A stretch of DNA of 15,817 nt. Source: Haloferacaceae archaeon PL-Br10_E2g29. GTDB taxonomy: Archaea > Halobacteriota > Halobacteria > Halobacteriales > Haloferacaceae. The position numbers and the translations under genes were made by a program. Of this stretch, positions 6,393 through 13,759 are shown one piece after another. How positions within the stretch are numbered: position 1 is the first letter of the stretch; every line of letters starts with the position of its first letter. Where the stretch lies: assembly GCA_001563965.1 (NCBI GenBank), contig LKMS01000014.1, positions 1-15,817 on the forward strand. Direction: 5' to 3'. The notes under the pieces are model-generated. The model was not told where the DNA came from. It ran no database searches and saw only the letters and a program-made list of their open reading frames with translations.

Positions 6393-6473
6393 GCTGTTGT
6401 TTCAGCCATTACGACCCAGAAACGACCGTGCCGAAACGGTGAAACCAGTAACCATCCTACGGACTGGTATTCA

Positions 6474-7286
6474 ATGCTGACAAAACGCATTATTCCCTGT
6501 ATCGACGTCGACGTCGACGACGACGGCAACGCGGCGGTGTACACCGGCGTCAACTTCGAGGACCTGAAATACACCGGCGATCCGGTCGAGATGGCCAAGG
6601 CGTACAACGAAGCGGGAGCCGACGAGTTCGTTTTCCTCGATATCACTGCCTCGGCGGAGGGCCGCGAAACGATGCTCGAAACCGTCTCGGCGGTCGCCGA
6701 CGAGTGTTTCATTCCGCTGACCGTCGGCGGTGGAATCCGCACGAAAGCGGACATCAAAGAGACGCTCCGTGCGGGCGCTGACAAGGTCTCGATCAACACC
6801 GCGGCGCTCCAGCGGCCCGAACTCATCACCGAGGGTGCAGCGGCGTTCGGCAGCCAGTGCATCGTCATCTCGGTCGACGCCCGCCGCCGGTTCGACGACG
6901 AGGGCGAGCACTACGTCACCGTCGACGGCGAGGAGTGTTGGTTCGAGTGTACGATCAAAGGCGGTCGCGAGGGAACCGGCCGCGATGTCGTCTCGTGGGC
7001 CATTGAAGCTGAAGAACGCGGCGCGGGCGAACTCTTTGTCAACTCGATTGACACCGACGGAATGAAAGACGGCTACGACATTCCGCTCACGAAAGTTGTC
7101 TGTGACGCCGTGTCGACGCCGGTGATTGCCTCCTCGGGCTGTGGCAACCCCGACCACATGGGCGACGTTTTCGAGCAGGCCGGGGCCGACGCAGGACTTG
7201 CGGCCTCGATTTTTCACTTTGATGAGTACTCAATCGAGGAGGTCAAACAACGGCTTCGAGACCGAAACATCCCCGTTCGACTCTAA
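6474..7286 (+). CDS. hisF: Imidazole glycerol phosphate synthase, cyclase subunit HisF
   Basis: HisF is the (beta/alpha)8-barrel cyclase that works with glutaminase HisH to make IGP and AICAR in histidine synthesis. The 270-residue protein shows KRIIPCID with catalytic Asp11 on strand 1, the phosphate loop VGGGIR (~84-89), VSINTAA (~105-111), VISVDARR with the second catalytic Asp (D135), FVNSIDTDGMKDGYD and the second phosphate loop in ASSGCGNPDH. The last carries S-G-C-G where bacterial enzymes have G-G-A-G. Acidic insertions such as DVDVDDDG after Asp11 make it slightly longer than bacterial HisF (~253). The ATG at 6474 gives the exact conserved N-terminus. HisH is not nearby, in line with scattered his genes in haloarchaea. 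It converges on rpoL with a 71-nt spacer. Confidence 0.96.
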   Translation: MLTKRIIPCIDVDVDDDGNAAVYTGVNFEDLKYTGDPVEMAKAYNEAGADEFVFLDITASAEGRETMLETVSAVADECFIPLTVGGGIRTKADIKETLRAGADKVSINTAALQRPELITEGAAAFGSQCIVISVDARRRFDDEGEHYVTVDGEECWFECTIKGGREGTGRDVVSWAIEAEERGAGELFVNSIDTDGMKDGYDIPLTKVVCDAVSTPVIASSGCGNPDHMGDVFEQAGADAGLAASIFHFDEYSIEEVKQRLRDRNIPVRL

Positions 7287-7357
7287 TCGAGTCCTAACGC
7301 GGTCGATGTAAATTGCGATATCGGCGATCGGTACGTACAAAAAGTCGGCAGCAATCC
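7287..7357. terminator. Spacer between convergent hisF and rpoL with a T-tract on the rpoL side
   Basis: Beyond the rpoL stop on the minus strand, a CTTTTTG tract (about 7338-7344) follows within 15-20 nt, matching the T-rich 3' ends used by haloarchaea. The palindromes GTACGTAC and CGATATCG also lie here. No comparable T-tract serves hisF on the plus strand. Confidence 0.35.
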
Positions 7358-7642
7358 TCAGACGGCGGCTTCGAACGCCGCAGCGAACTCGTCAGTTGTT
7401 TCGCGAACCGACGCGGCCGCCTCGGCGAGCGCGTCGAGCGGATCGAGGCCGCCGGTCGTCGTAATCGACAGCACCGGATCGGTCTGTCCACCGGACTGTT
7501 CGGGATTCATGTCGTAGGTGGCCGCCGAAACGTTCTCGGTTTCGAGCAGGACGCCTTTGAGCACGTTCATGAAGGTGTGGTCCTCGCCGGCGATCTCGAT
7601 TCGGAGTTCCTCCTCGGTCTTTTCGATAACCCGCAGTTCCAT
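7358..7642 (-). CDS. rpoL: DNA-directed RNA polymerase subunit L (Rpo11)
   Basis: This 94-residue homologue of eukaryotic Rpb11 pairs with Rpo3 (RpoD) to nucleate the archaeal RNA polymerase assembly platform. The diagnostic core is present: GEDHTFMNVLKG (~17-28), then YDMNPEQSGGQTDPVLSI (~40-57), then an amphipathic C-terminal helix rich in Ala and Glu. The ATG at 7642 gives the standard N-terminus MELRVIEKTEEELRIEI. The frame stays open upstream for 87 codons, but that extension is not family-like. A GGGGTG patch lies a few nt before the ATG on the minus strand and could act as a ribosome-binding site, unlike the leaderless pattern of most neighbours. No clear TATA box lies at -27, so its transcript may start well upstream, in the structured gap to the right. 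Confidence 0.95.
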   Translation of the reverse strand: MELRVIEKTEEELRIEIAGEDHTFMNVLKGVLLETENVSAATYDMNPEQSGGQTDPVLSITTTGGLDPLDALAEAAASVRETTDEFAAAFEAAV

Positions 7643-7777
7643 GCGCACCCCTTTGGCAGTTCGCTGTTTGAGTGTTTCGTTGTGCGTCGCCCACGGGTTG
7701 CAGAGCAGAACGGTGTCGTCATAGAGAAACCCAACCGCGGGCCGGTCGGCCGAGCGAGTGGGGTCGAGCGGCCGGTG

Positions 7778-7800
7778 AAAAACGGCCCGCGATGGGGGCC
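7778..7800 (-). terminator. Terminator-like stem-loop with T5 tail on the minus strand
   Basis: On the minus strand GGCCC and GGGCC form a GC-only 5-bp stem with a 7-nt loop, followed one base later by TTTTT (7778-7782 as A5 on the plus strand). This has the shape of an intrinsic terminator for a leftward transcript starting near 7900. It would separate that transcript from rpoL. Confidence 0.4.
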
Positions 7801-7818
7801 ATGTGACTGACCAAGCCA

Positions 7819-7876
7819 CTGTGGGAGCACTAGTCCACAGCGTCCCGGCGCCTCTGGCGAACAGAACCAGTGCGCC
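7819..7876. repeat. Two adjacent stem-loops in the gap behind rpoL
   Basis: CTGTGG (7819-7824) pairs with CCACAG (7835-7840) across a 10-nt loop. GGCGC (7847-7851) plus CTGG (7854-7857) pairs with CCAG (7867-7870) plus GCGCC (7872-7876), giving nine pairs with a small internal loop. Together with the terminator-like hairpin to the left, they outline a structured transcript of roughly 100-130 nt. Confidence 0.45.
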
Positions 7877-8105
7877 ATCCAATAACTGAACGCATGTGTG
7901 CAAAAAAGATTGTGTTCAGCTAAATTTTTCCACACGCGACCCGAATTTGCACCGATTGTGCCACATAGTGAAAACGTCTGTGCGATTGGTCGGTTCGGAG
8001 AATCATTATCCGACATTCGTCTGAATTCGGCGAGGTGCTGGCCCGCTGACTCGGGCGTGCCGTGGCCAAATTTTCACCCGACGCCGGTGACCTGTTGCGG
8101 GAGGG

Positions 8106-8738
8106 CTACCGAACGTAGTAGGGCTCGCTGCCCGCAATAAATCGGCCAAGATCAGTTTCACGGCGAAAGTCAGTTGCGGTGAGCCGACGGATGCCCTCCG
8201 TCAGCCGGTCGGCGTCGTCCTCGGTCCACTCAGCGGGCTCTTTGATCGGAATCACGAGCCAGCCGCTGCCGCGAAGTTCGGTGCCGTGCAGTCGGTCCAT
8301 GTCGATTTCGGTTTTCCACGCGAGTGCGGTGTACTGTTCGAGGACATGCCGGGTTGCGCGTTCACCAACCGGGAACAACACGTGTGCGCCGATTGCGCGA
8401 AGTTCAGCATCGAAAAACCGCTCCATATCGACGTATTCGGCGGTCGTCGGCGTCTCATCCGCGGGAACGCACATGTGGAGATACGACAGAAAGGTGCCAT
8501 TGACCGTTGGCTGGTCGCCGACCGCCCGGAGCAACCCGGTTTCAGCGAGGACGGCCTGGAGTCGGTCGCCCGCCACACAGCCGGTAAACGGCACACCTGT
8601 GTCCGTGCCACCGTGGACGCCGGGATGGTCGCCAACGATGTGAAAATCCGCGTTGGCATCGCCGTAGCCCGGAACGAACTGGGGACACGACGGCCGCATG
8701 CCAAACGGGTTGCTCGTTCGGTCGGTGACGTTTTTCAC
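8106..8738 (-). CDS. Uracil-DNA glycosylase superfamily protein, haloarchaeal variant
   Basis: The 210-residue protein has a UDG-like fold signature. GDHPGVHGGTDTGVPFTG (36-53) corresponds to motif A and the following P-F-x-G of family 4/5 glycosylases (usually G-E/L-A-P-G...G-x-P-F-x-G). VLFPVGERATRHVLE (~120-134) matches the conserved strand and helix before motif B. At motif B the sequence is LVIPIKEPAEW (161-171), with Lys-Glu where active enzymes have the H-P histidine. The Cys pattern (C18, C54, C90) is not the usual four-Cys Fe-S set. It may be a divergent base-excision enzyme or a DNA-binding relative without glycosylase activity. The start is GTG 8738: it begins MKNVTDRTSNPFG, and a TATA box sits 28 nt before it. 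The frame continues upstream to 8834, but that would bury the promoter. Confidence 0.8.
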   Translation of the reverse strand: MKNVTDRTSNPFGMRPSCPQFVPGYGDANADFHIVGDHPGVHGGTDTGVPFTGCVAGDRLQAVLAETGLLRAVGDQPTVNGTFLSYLHMCVPADETPTTAEYVDMERFFDAELRAIGAHVLFPVGERATRHVLEQYTALAWKTEIDMDRLHGTELRGSGWLVIPIKEPAEWTEDDADRLTEGIRRLTATDFRRETDLGRFIAGSEPYYVR

Positions 8739-8762
8739 GGCTACACATAGCGACGAGCAACA

Positions 8763-8768
8763 GTATAT
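8763..8768 (-). promoter_or_regulatory. TATA box of the UDG-superfamily gene
   Basis: ACATATACTG on the minus strand places a TATATA-like core 28 nt before the GTG at 8738. The spacing is that of a leaderless transcript and decides the GTG start. Confidence 0.55.
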
Positions 8769-8820
8769 GTCGAACGGTTTCGACGGAAAATCCGCATGAA
8801 CGTTCAGGATTGTTTGTGAG

Positions 8821-9294
8821 TTAGAGTTCGACACCGGAGGGAATCAGGCTCTGGCTTCGAAGCAGGTCGCCCTCGTTGTCGTAAACGAGAAACGTCGCCT
8901 TCTCGTAGGTGACCGTTTCGTCATCGTACGACAGCTCGATTCGGTACCGACTCTCGGCCGTGTTCGTCACCTGACCGTACTCACGCGCTGCGGTGATAAA
9001 CGCAAAGACGTCTTCGGCGCTCTCGTTGGTTTCGAAGAGGAAATCGCCGGTCAACCGGTTGGCCACGCTGACGACCCCGGTGGGTTCGTCGCTCTCTTCG
9101 AACGGATCGCGAAGTCTGAAGCCGACATCGATGTCGTCGCCGGCCAGCGGGCGGTCGTCAGGGCCGCGAAGCCGCCGCACGAGTTCGTCTGTTGGCCCCG
9201 AAAAGCTGATCAGTGCGACCGGCTGCTGTGGCTCGCCGCCGTCGGTCACCCAGTCGAGGTTGCGTACGTCGAGGTCGAAATGGTCACGCCGCAT
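8821..9294 (-). CDS. Conserved haloarchaeal protein, DUF5793-like
   Basis: This 157-residue soluble acidic protein has no membrane segment or signal peptide. The opening MRRDHFDLDVRNLDWV, the middle GVVSVANRLTGDFLFETN (~73-90), VFAFITAAREYGQ (~95-107) and the closing FLVYDNEGDLLRSQSLIPSGVEL fit a family I recall from haloarchaea as DUF5793; the label is from memory. The predicted content is mostly beta strands with one helix. Function is unknown. The ATG at 9294 follows an AAATTAAG stretch about 20 nt upstream and a weaker GTTGATACG about 35 nt upstream. It is co-directional with the UDG homologue, 82 nt apart, but that gene has its own TATA box, so cotranscription is not required. Confidence 0.8.
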   Translation of the reverse strand: MRRDHFDLDVRNLDWVTDGGEPQQPVALISFSGPTDELVRRLRGPDDRPLAGDDIDVGFRLRDPFEESDEPTGVVSVANRLTGDFLFETNESAEDVFAFITAAREYGQVTNTAESRYRIELSYDDETVTYEKATFLVYDNEGDLLRSQSLIPSGVEL

Positions 9295-9419
9295 TCGGTA
9301 CTACTTAATTTGTGTCCGGGCGTATCAACTTGACGGCCAGTTACCGTGTTTCATACGCGCGGCCAGTCGGCCAGCATCGCGGACAACCCGGTCGACGCCG
9401 GGCGGTCGCACACAGGAGC

Positions 9420-9426
9420 TTTTAGG
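9420..9426 (+). promoter_or_regulatory. TATA-like box of the small membrane protein gene
   Basis: TTTTAGG is centred 28 nt before the ATG at 9451, supporting that start over the in-frame upstream ATG at 9346. Confidence 0.5.
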
Positions 9427-9450
9427 CCCATCGATACGACGGGAGAGCCA

Positions 9451-9987
9451 ATGGTCTGGATCAACCGCGAGTATGTGGGTCCGCTGTCGGTGCTGTTCGT
9501 CTGGCTCACCGCGTTCATTCCGTGGAATGTCACCTACAGCCAGCTCTCGGAGGGCGCGTGGATACTGTTCATCCGGTTTCCGTTTTTTGAGATGCAGTAC
9601 ACGAGCGGAACCGGCATTGCCGACGGACTCGCGATGCGCACCGTTTTCACCGCGCTCAGTCTTCAGGCGGGCCAAGGGCTCGAAACGATGACCCAACTGT
9701 GGACGGCGACGGCCGTCGTCGTCGCGGTCGCGGTGCTCGTTTCGGTTGCGTACTATGTTGCCGAGTCACGATTCGAACAGGGGCCAGTGTCGCCCGTCCA
9801 GCTGCTCGGTGGGCTGTTGGGGCTGGCCGCCGTCGGCTTTTCGGCCGCAACGGTGGCTGTCTGGACCGGCGGCTTCGGTGGTATTCCGATTCCGATCGGC
9901 GTCGTGCTCATCGCCACCTTCGCGTTCGTGTTGCTCCGGGCGGAACTCACGGACGACGACGCTGGAGCGTCAACTCCAGCAGAGTAG
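9451..9987 (+). CDS. Haloarchaeal multi-span membrane protein of unknown function
   Basis: The 178-residue protein begins MVWINREYVGPLSVLFVWLTAFIPWNVTYS, a pattern I associate with a haloarchaea-specific membrane family (DUF7549/TIGR04206-like, from memory). Hydrophobic spans are near 8-28, 84-104, 115-137 and 146-164, with RFPFFEMQYT (~42-51) between the first and second. The C-terminus is short and acidic (DDDAGASTPAE). No catalytic motif is visible. The start follows from the TATA spacing and from the family-like N-terminus. The next gene starts 69 nt downstream on the same strand. Gene order before the pilus ATPase may be coincidental. Confidence 0.8.
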   Translation: MVWINREYVGPLSVLFVWLTAFIPWNVTYSQLSEGAWILFIRFPFFEMQYTSGTGIADGLAMRTVFTALSLQAGQGLETMTQLWTATAVVVAVAVLVSVAYYVAESRFEQGPVSPVQLLGGLLGLAAVGFSAATVAVWTGGFGGIPIPIGVVLIATFAFVLLRAELTDDDAGASTPAE

Positions 9988-10056
9988 CCAGCGAAATAAT
10001 CGAGGGCGACACCACCGGACAGCGGGCTTCTTGTCGCTTCGCGTTGTTACAGCGGT

Positions 10057-10794
10057 ATGACCGAGGGACTGGACGCCGACATCGACACGACCGACTACCT
10101 CACCGCCGAGCGGGCGAGACTGCTCGATCGGATTCACGAGCACGCCGGCGGAATTGCGCGCGAACTCGCCCGATTGGAGGGCGGCGACTACGGCCGGCGA
10201 GCGTTCCGAACCGACCGCGGCGAGTGGACCGTCAAATACGAAGCCGGCGTGTTGGAGTTTCTGTTGTTCGATCCGAACGGGGGCGAAAAAACCTACGTTA
10301 TTTCGACGAAACAGCCACCCGAACCCGCCGCGCTGGCTGAAGCGATGAGCGACTACGCGGCGTTCGTCGAGGCCTACAACGCGTTTGTCGACTCGCAGGC
10401 CGGGATGCTTGACGACATCGACCCAACGTTTCCGGCGGTTCGGTCGGCCGAGCGCGTCGTCGTCGAACGCGACCGAATCGTCGAGGCGATAACGGCCGTC
10501 TGCACCGAGATTGCCCAGCAGTGTTACCGCTACGAGGGAACCAACTACGGGCTGTTTTCGACGACCGTCGACGGCACTCGCTGGGAGCTCAAATGGGAGG
10601 AAGGAGCGGTCTCGTATCTCCGCGTTGGCGGCGAGAACGGCGTCTACCTGCTGTCACAGTACGGACAGCCGGCCGCACAGACGGTTCGACGGCTCGCCGA
10701 CGACGTTCCACCGTTCGTTACCGCGTTCAACGCATGGATCGACGACCTCGATTCGACGCTCACAACCGTCTCGTTCGAGTCGGTCGAATCATAG
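10057..10794 (+). CDS. Uncharacterised protein with two tandem copies of one ~100-residue domain
   Basis: The 245-residue acidic soluble protein has no signal peptide or membrane span. The two halves are clearly homologous. Copy 1 (~18-119) contains ARLLDRIHEHAGGIARELARLEGGDYG, GEWTVKYEAGVLEFLLF, YVISTKQP and FVEAYNAFVDS. Copy 2 (~137-234) contains DRIVEAITAVCTEIAQQCYRYEGTNYG, TRWELKWEEGAVSYLRV, YLLSQYGQP and FVTAFNAWIDD. Each copy looks like helix, beta-sheet (W-x-x-K-x-E/W-x-x-G), then helix. I do not know the family and assign no function. It ends 82 nt before the secretion ATPase gene, which has its own TATA box. A role as an accessory or chaperone-like partner of the pilus machine is possible but only suggested by position. 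Confidence 0.8.
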   Translation: MTEGLDADIDTTDYLTAERARLLDRIHEHAGGIARELARLEGGDYGRRAFRTDRGEWTVKYEAGVLEFLLFDPNGGEKTYVISTKQPPEPAALAEAMSDYAAFVEAYNAFVDSQAGMLDDIDPTFPAVRSAERVVVERDRIVEAITAVCTEIAQQCYRYEGTNYGLFSTTVDGTRWELKWEEGAVSYLRVGGENGVYLLSQYGQPAAQTVRRLADDVPPFVTAFNAWIDDLDSTLTTVSFESVES

Positions 10795-10844
10795 GCGAGC
10801 GGGCCACGTCCCGTCGCGTCGAATACATGACAAGTATTGGCATA

Positions 10845-10854
10845 GATATTTAGG
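10845..10854 (+). promoter_or_regulatory. TATA box of the pilB-pilC operon
   Basis: GATATTTAGG is centred 28 nt before the ATG at 10877, within the most AT-rich stretch of the spacer. It is the likely promoter for the ATPase, the membrane partner and the gene that follows. Confidence 0.55.
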
Positions 10855-10876
10855 TATTGATGCGATATAGCGCGGT

Positions 10877-13759
10877 ATGTCAGTCGAGGACGCCGACTCC
10901 GTATCCGTCGAAGACCGCCCGCAAGCGGATGCTTCGGACGAAGCGGCGTCATCGAAGTCCAACACGACACCGGTCACCAAGGGCCGGTGGTCGTGGGAGG
11001 ACTACAAACGCGAGTACCACGGAGACGGAACGTTCGACCGCAGCAAGGCGCTCGGCTTCAACGCGGACGCGATTCCCGAACTGCTCAGCACCGTCAACGA
11101 GGTCGCCGAGTCGGTATCGGCGTTCATCGACGAACGGACGGTAACGGTCCAAGACGACTTCGACGAGGACGAATTTTTTCAAACGGAAGCAGGAACCACG
11201 ACCGTCGCCAACCGCTACGACCTCGAAAAGGCGGTGCCAATGGAAAAAAAGCGGCACTTTCGCGAAATCGAGCGCTACTGGGTGAACAAGCCCTACGCCT
11301 TCATCATTATTTTCCGCTCGACCAAAGAAAACGAGACGAAGTACTACGCAGTCGAGCCCTACCGAAACAAGATCGAAGCCGACATCACCGAGTATCTGAC
11401 CGGCAAACTCAGAACCGCAATCAAGTACGGCGAGCAGGGCGGGGCCGCCGCCGACGAGGACAACCGTCGCGACATCATCGTCAGCGAAACACATCGACTG
11501 TTGAAACGCTACGGGTTGTACTCGGGCAGAAACACCTCCTCGTTCGGTAACCAACTCGCCCAACTCCCCGCGGTGATGGCGTCGATCCGAAACAGCATTG
11601 TCGACCGGCTTGAGCCGCTTGTGATGGTGTTTGACGCGCCGGTCGCCCGGCTGACGGGCGGTGGCGACGAGGAACCTGCAACGCGCGAGAAAACCGTCGG
11701 TGAAAATCGCTATCGCCAGTTCATTACCGACGATGCCGACGAATTCGCCGCGGACGACACCACGGAGGTCGGCCCCAGGAAATCGCTGGCCGACCGCCTG
11801 CTGCCCGACCGTGTCGACCCCGAAACGTACGTCCTGGAGCCAACGCCCGACTCGACAGTCGGAAAACTGCTCTACCGACTCGGCTACGAACCGCTCGACG
11901 AAACCGGGGATGAACTCCCCGATGGCGACCCCGACTCGGTGCCGAAACGCGAACTCCGTGGCGTGTCCGCACGGCCCGAACCCGCCGTTGTCGCCGAAAA
12001 CAGCGAAACGCTGACCGAGTACCAGGTCGAAAAACTGCTGTACTATCTCCAGCGTGACTTCATCGGCTACGAGCGAATCGACCCGATCAAACACGACATC
12101 AACGTCGAGGACATCTCGTGTGACGGCTACAACTCGCCCGTCTTCGTCTACCACTCGGAGTACGAACAGATCATCTCCAACATCCACCACGGCGAGCGCG
12201 AACTCGACGATTTCGTGGTCAAACTCGCCCAGCGGTCGGGCAAGGGCATCTCGAAACGTCGGCCACAGGTTGACGCGACGCTCGCCGACGGGTCGCGCGC
12301 CCAACTCACGCTTGGCCGTGAGGTGTCGGATCACGGAACGAACTACACCATCCGGCAGTTCAAAGAGGTGCCGTTTACGCCGATCGATCTGATCAACTGG
12401 AAGACGTTCTCGCTCGACCAGATGGCGTTTCTCTGGCTGGCGATCGAGAACGACAAGTCGCTCATTTTCGCCGGCGGCACGGCGTCGGGGAAGACGACAT
12501 CACTCAACGCGGTCTCGTTGTTCATCCCCTCGAACAGCAAAATCGTCTCCATCGAGGACACCCGCGAAGTCGAGTTGCCCCAGCGCAACTGGATCGCCTC
12601 GGTCACCCGGCCCTCGTTTACCGACGACGACAAGGGCAACATCGACGAGTTCGACCTGCTTGAGGCGGCGCTTCGCCAACGGCCCGAGTACATCGTGATG
12701 GGCGAGATTCGTGGCGAGGAGGGCCGGACGCTGTTCCAGGTCATGTCGACGGGCCACACCACCTACACGACGTTCCACGCCGACTCGGTCGGCGAGGTGC
12801 TCAAGCGGTTTACCACCGAACCGATCAACGTCTCGAAAACGATGTTCTCGGCACTCGATCTGGTGTCGATTCAGACCTCGACGCGGGTCAAAGGCAAGAA
12901 GGTTCGCCGGAACAAGTCGCTGACCGAAATCAACCACTACGACCCCGAAAACGACGAGATCAACGTTCGAGACATCTACCAGTGGCAGGCTGAAACCGAC
13001 GAGTATCTCCGCATCGGCAACTCGAACACGCTCGAACAGATCAAGTTCGACCGCGGCTGGAGTCGCGAGGAACTCAACAGCGAACTGTTCGAACGCCGGG
13101 TCGTCCTCGCGTACCTGATCGACCGCGGACTCAACACCTACACCGAGGTGGCAGCGACGCTCCAGGCGTACATCAATGATCCCGAAACGATTCTCGCGTT
13201 GATGGCGACCGACCAACTCGCCGCAAGTCTCGAAGACCTCCGCGAGATGGAGTCGGTGTTGATCACCGTCGACCCTGACGTCGAGGCGCTCGTCCCGCGG
13301 CCCGACCCCGATGCCGAACAACGCGAGGAGGCCCAGCGAATCCTCGATTCGGCCGAGTCGTTGTTCGACCGCTACCGAAACGTCGAAGCCGGCTCGCTGC
13401 CGGATGCGCTTGCGGGAATGTTCGAGGACGGACTCGACCGTGAGGAGCCTGCCGAGTCGGTTGAACCGTTTGGCGATCCGATGGTTGCACCCGAAGAGAT
13501 CGAGAACGAAGCCACCGAACCGGGTGAACCGATGGATGCTGAGGGGGTCGGCGACGGCGTGACGGAAGATCGCGGTGACGACGCGGTTGCAGACGGCGAT
13601 GAAGCGGGCGGCGAACGCGGTGGCGACATGGATGACGAGGCGACCAACAGGATCGACGCCGTCGACGAACCACCCGCAGAAACGGACGGCGCTGGCGAGC
13701 GCGTCGGCCGGGAGGCAGCCGACGGCGAACCCGCCGATGGGACCGTTGAGGATCGGTAG
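10877..13759 (+). CDS. pilB: Type II/IV secretion system ATPase (PilB/GspE/TadA family) of a type IV pilus-like system
   Basis: This large cytoplasmic hexameric-type ATPase (960 residues) should drive assembly of pilin-like filaments. The N-terminal part (~34-250) is a haloarchaeal domain with YWVNKPYAFIIIF. A linker around 260-380 is acidic and variable. IEVEDISCDGYN-like sequence (VEDISCDG, ~405-415) opens the secretion ATPase N-domain. The RecA core has Walker A FAGGTASGKTT (K539), the Asp box VSIEDTREVELPQRNW, Walker B YIVMGEIRGEEG (~605-616) and the His box STGHTTYTTFHADS (H627, H634). From about 850 to 960 there is a low-complexity acidic tail rich in Asp, Glu and Gly. The family core is 500-600 residues, so both ends are extended. 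The stop (TAG) is followed immediately by the ATG of the membrane partner. Haloarchaea have several PilB paralogues; which one this is cannot be decided here. Confidence 0.93.
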   Translation: MSVEDADSVSVEDRPQADASDEAASSKSNTTPVTKGRWSWEDYKREYHGDGTFDRSKALGFNADAIPELLSTVNEVAESVSAFIDERTVTVQDDFDEDEFFQTEAGTTTVANRYDLEKAVPMEKKRHFREIERYWVNKPYAFIIIFRSTKENETKYYAVEPYRNKIEADITEYLTGKLRTAIKYGEQGGAAADEDNRRDIIVSETHRLLKRYGLYSGRNTSSFGNQLAQLPAVMASIRNSIVDRLEPLVMVFDAPVARLTGGGDEEPATREKTVGENRYRQFITDDADEFAADDTTEVGPRKSLADRLLPDRVDPETYVLEPTPDSTVGKLLYRLGYEPLDETGDELPDGDPDSVPKRELRGVSARPEPAVVAENSETLTEYQVEKLLYYLQRDFIGYERIDPIKHDINVEDISCDGYNSPVFVYHSEYEQIISNIHHGERELDDFVVKLAQRSGKGISKRRPQVDATLADGSRAQLTLGREVSDHGTNYTIRQFKEVPFTPIDLINWKTFSLDQMAFLWLAIENDKSLIFAGGTASGKTTSLNAVSLFIPSNSKIVSIEDTREVELPQRNWIASVTRPSFTDDDKGNIDEFDLLEAALRQRPEYIVMGEIRGEEGRTLFQVMSTGHTTYTTFHADSVGEVLKRFTTEPINVSKTMFSALDLVSIQTSTRVKGKKVRRNKSLTEINHYDPENDEINVRDIYQWQAETDEYLRIGNSNTLEQIKFDRGWSREELNSELFERRVVLAYLIDRGLNTYTEVAATLQAYINDPETILALMATDQLAASLEDLREMESVLITVDPDVEALVPRPDPDAEQREEAQRILDSAESLFDRYRNVEAGSLPDALAGMFEDGLDREEPAESVEPFGDPMVAPEEIENEATEPGEPMDAEGVGDGVTEDRGDDAVADGDEAGGERGGDMDDEATNRIDAVDEPPAETDGAGERVGREAADGEPADGTVEDR

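Larger units (their letters stand above)
7643..8105. other. 463-nt gap behind rpoL with several hairpins and AT-rich boxes; possible ncRNA or long leader
   Basis: No convincing gene is visible on either strand. Overlapping open frames (such as minus 7567-8016) are rich in Cys, Trp and Pro and unlike haloarchaeal proteins. Three stem-loops stand in a row at 7784-7800, 7819-7840 and 7847-7876. Two similar AT-rich boxes, GAAAATTT (minus, ~8066-8073) and GAAAAATTT (minus, ~7922-7931), resemble leftward promoters. An A6 tract at ~7902-7907 gives a T-tract on the minus strand. I do not recognise SRP RNA, RNase P RNA or a box C/D RNA. Confidence 0.5.

Noticed and set aside
6425..6440. ACCGT/ACGGT inverted repeat after deoxyhypusine synthase as a terminator
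   Set aside because: Only five base pairs, no T-tract follows, and such short symmetry is expected by chance in the 81-nt spacer.
7643..7903. N-terminal extension of RpoL by 87 residues, with a protein-like stretch just before the ATG
   Set aside because: Rpo11 proteins begin at MELRVIEK-like sequence and are about 90-95 residues; the extension crosses the terminator-like hairpin and is not family-like. Absence of stops is expected at this GC content.
7643..8105. SRP RNA, RNase P RNA or box C/D RNA in the gap behind rpoL
   Set aside because: I could not find the SRP GNAR-type loop and AGCAG motif, the RNase P conserved regions, or paired C and D boxes.
10949..12334. 461-codon open frame antisense to pilB
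   Set aside because: It mirrors the codon pattern of pilB; long antisense frames are common in GC-rich haloarchaeal genes. The pilB frame has clear family motifs.
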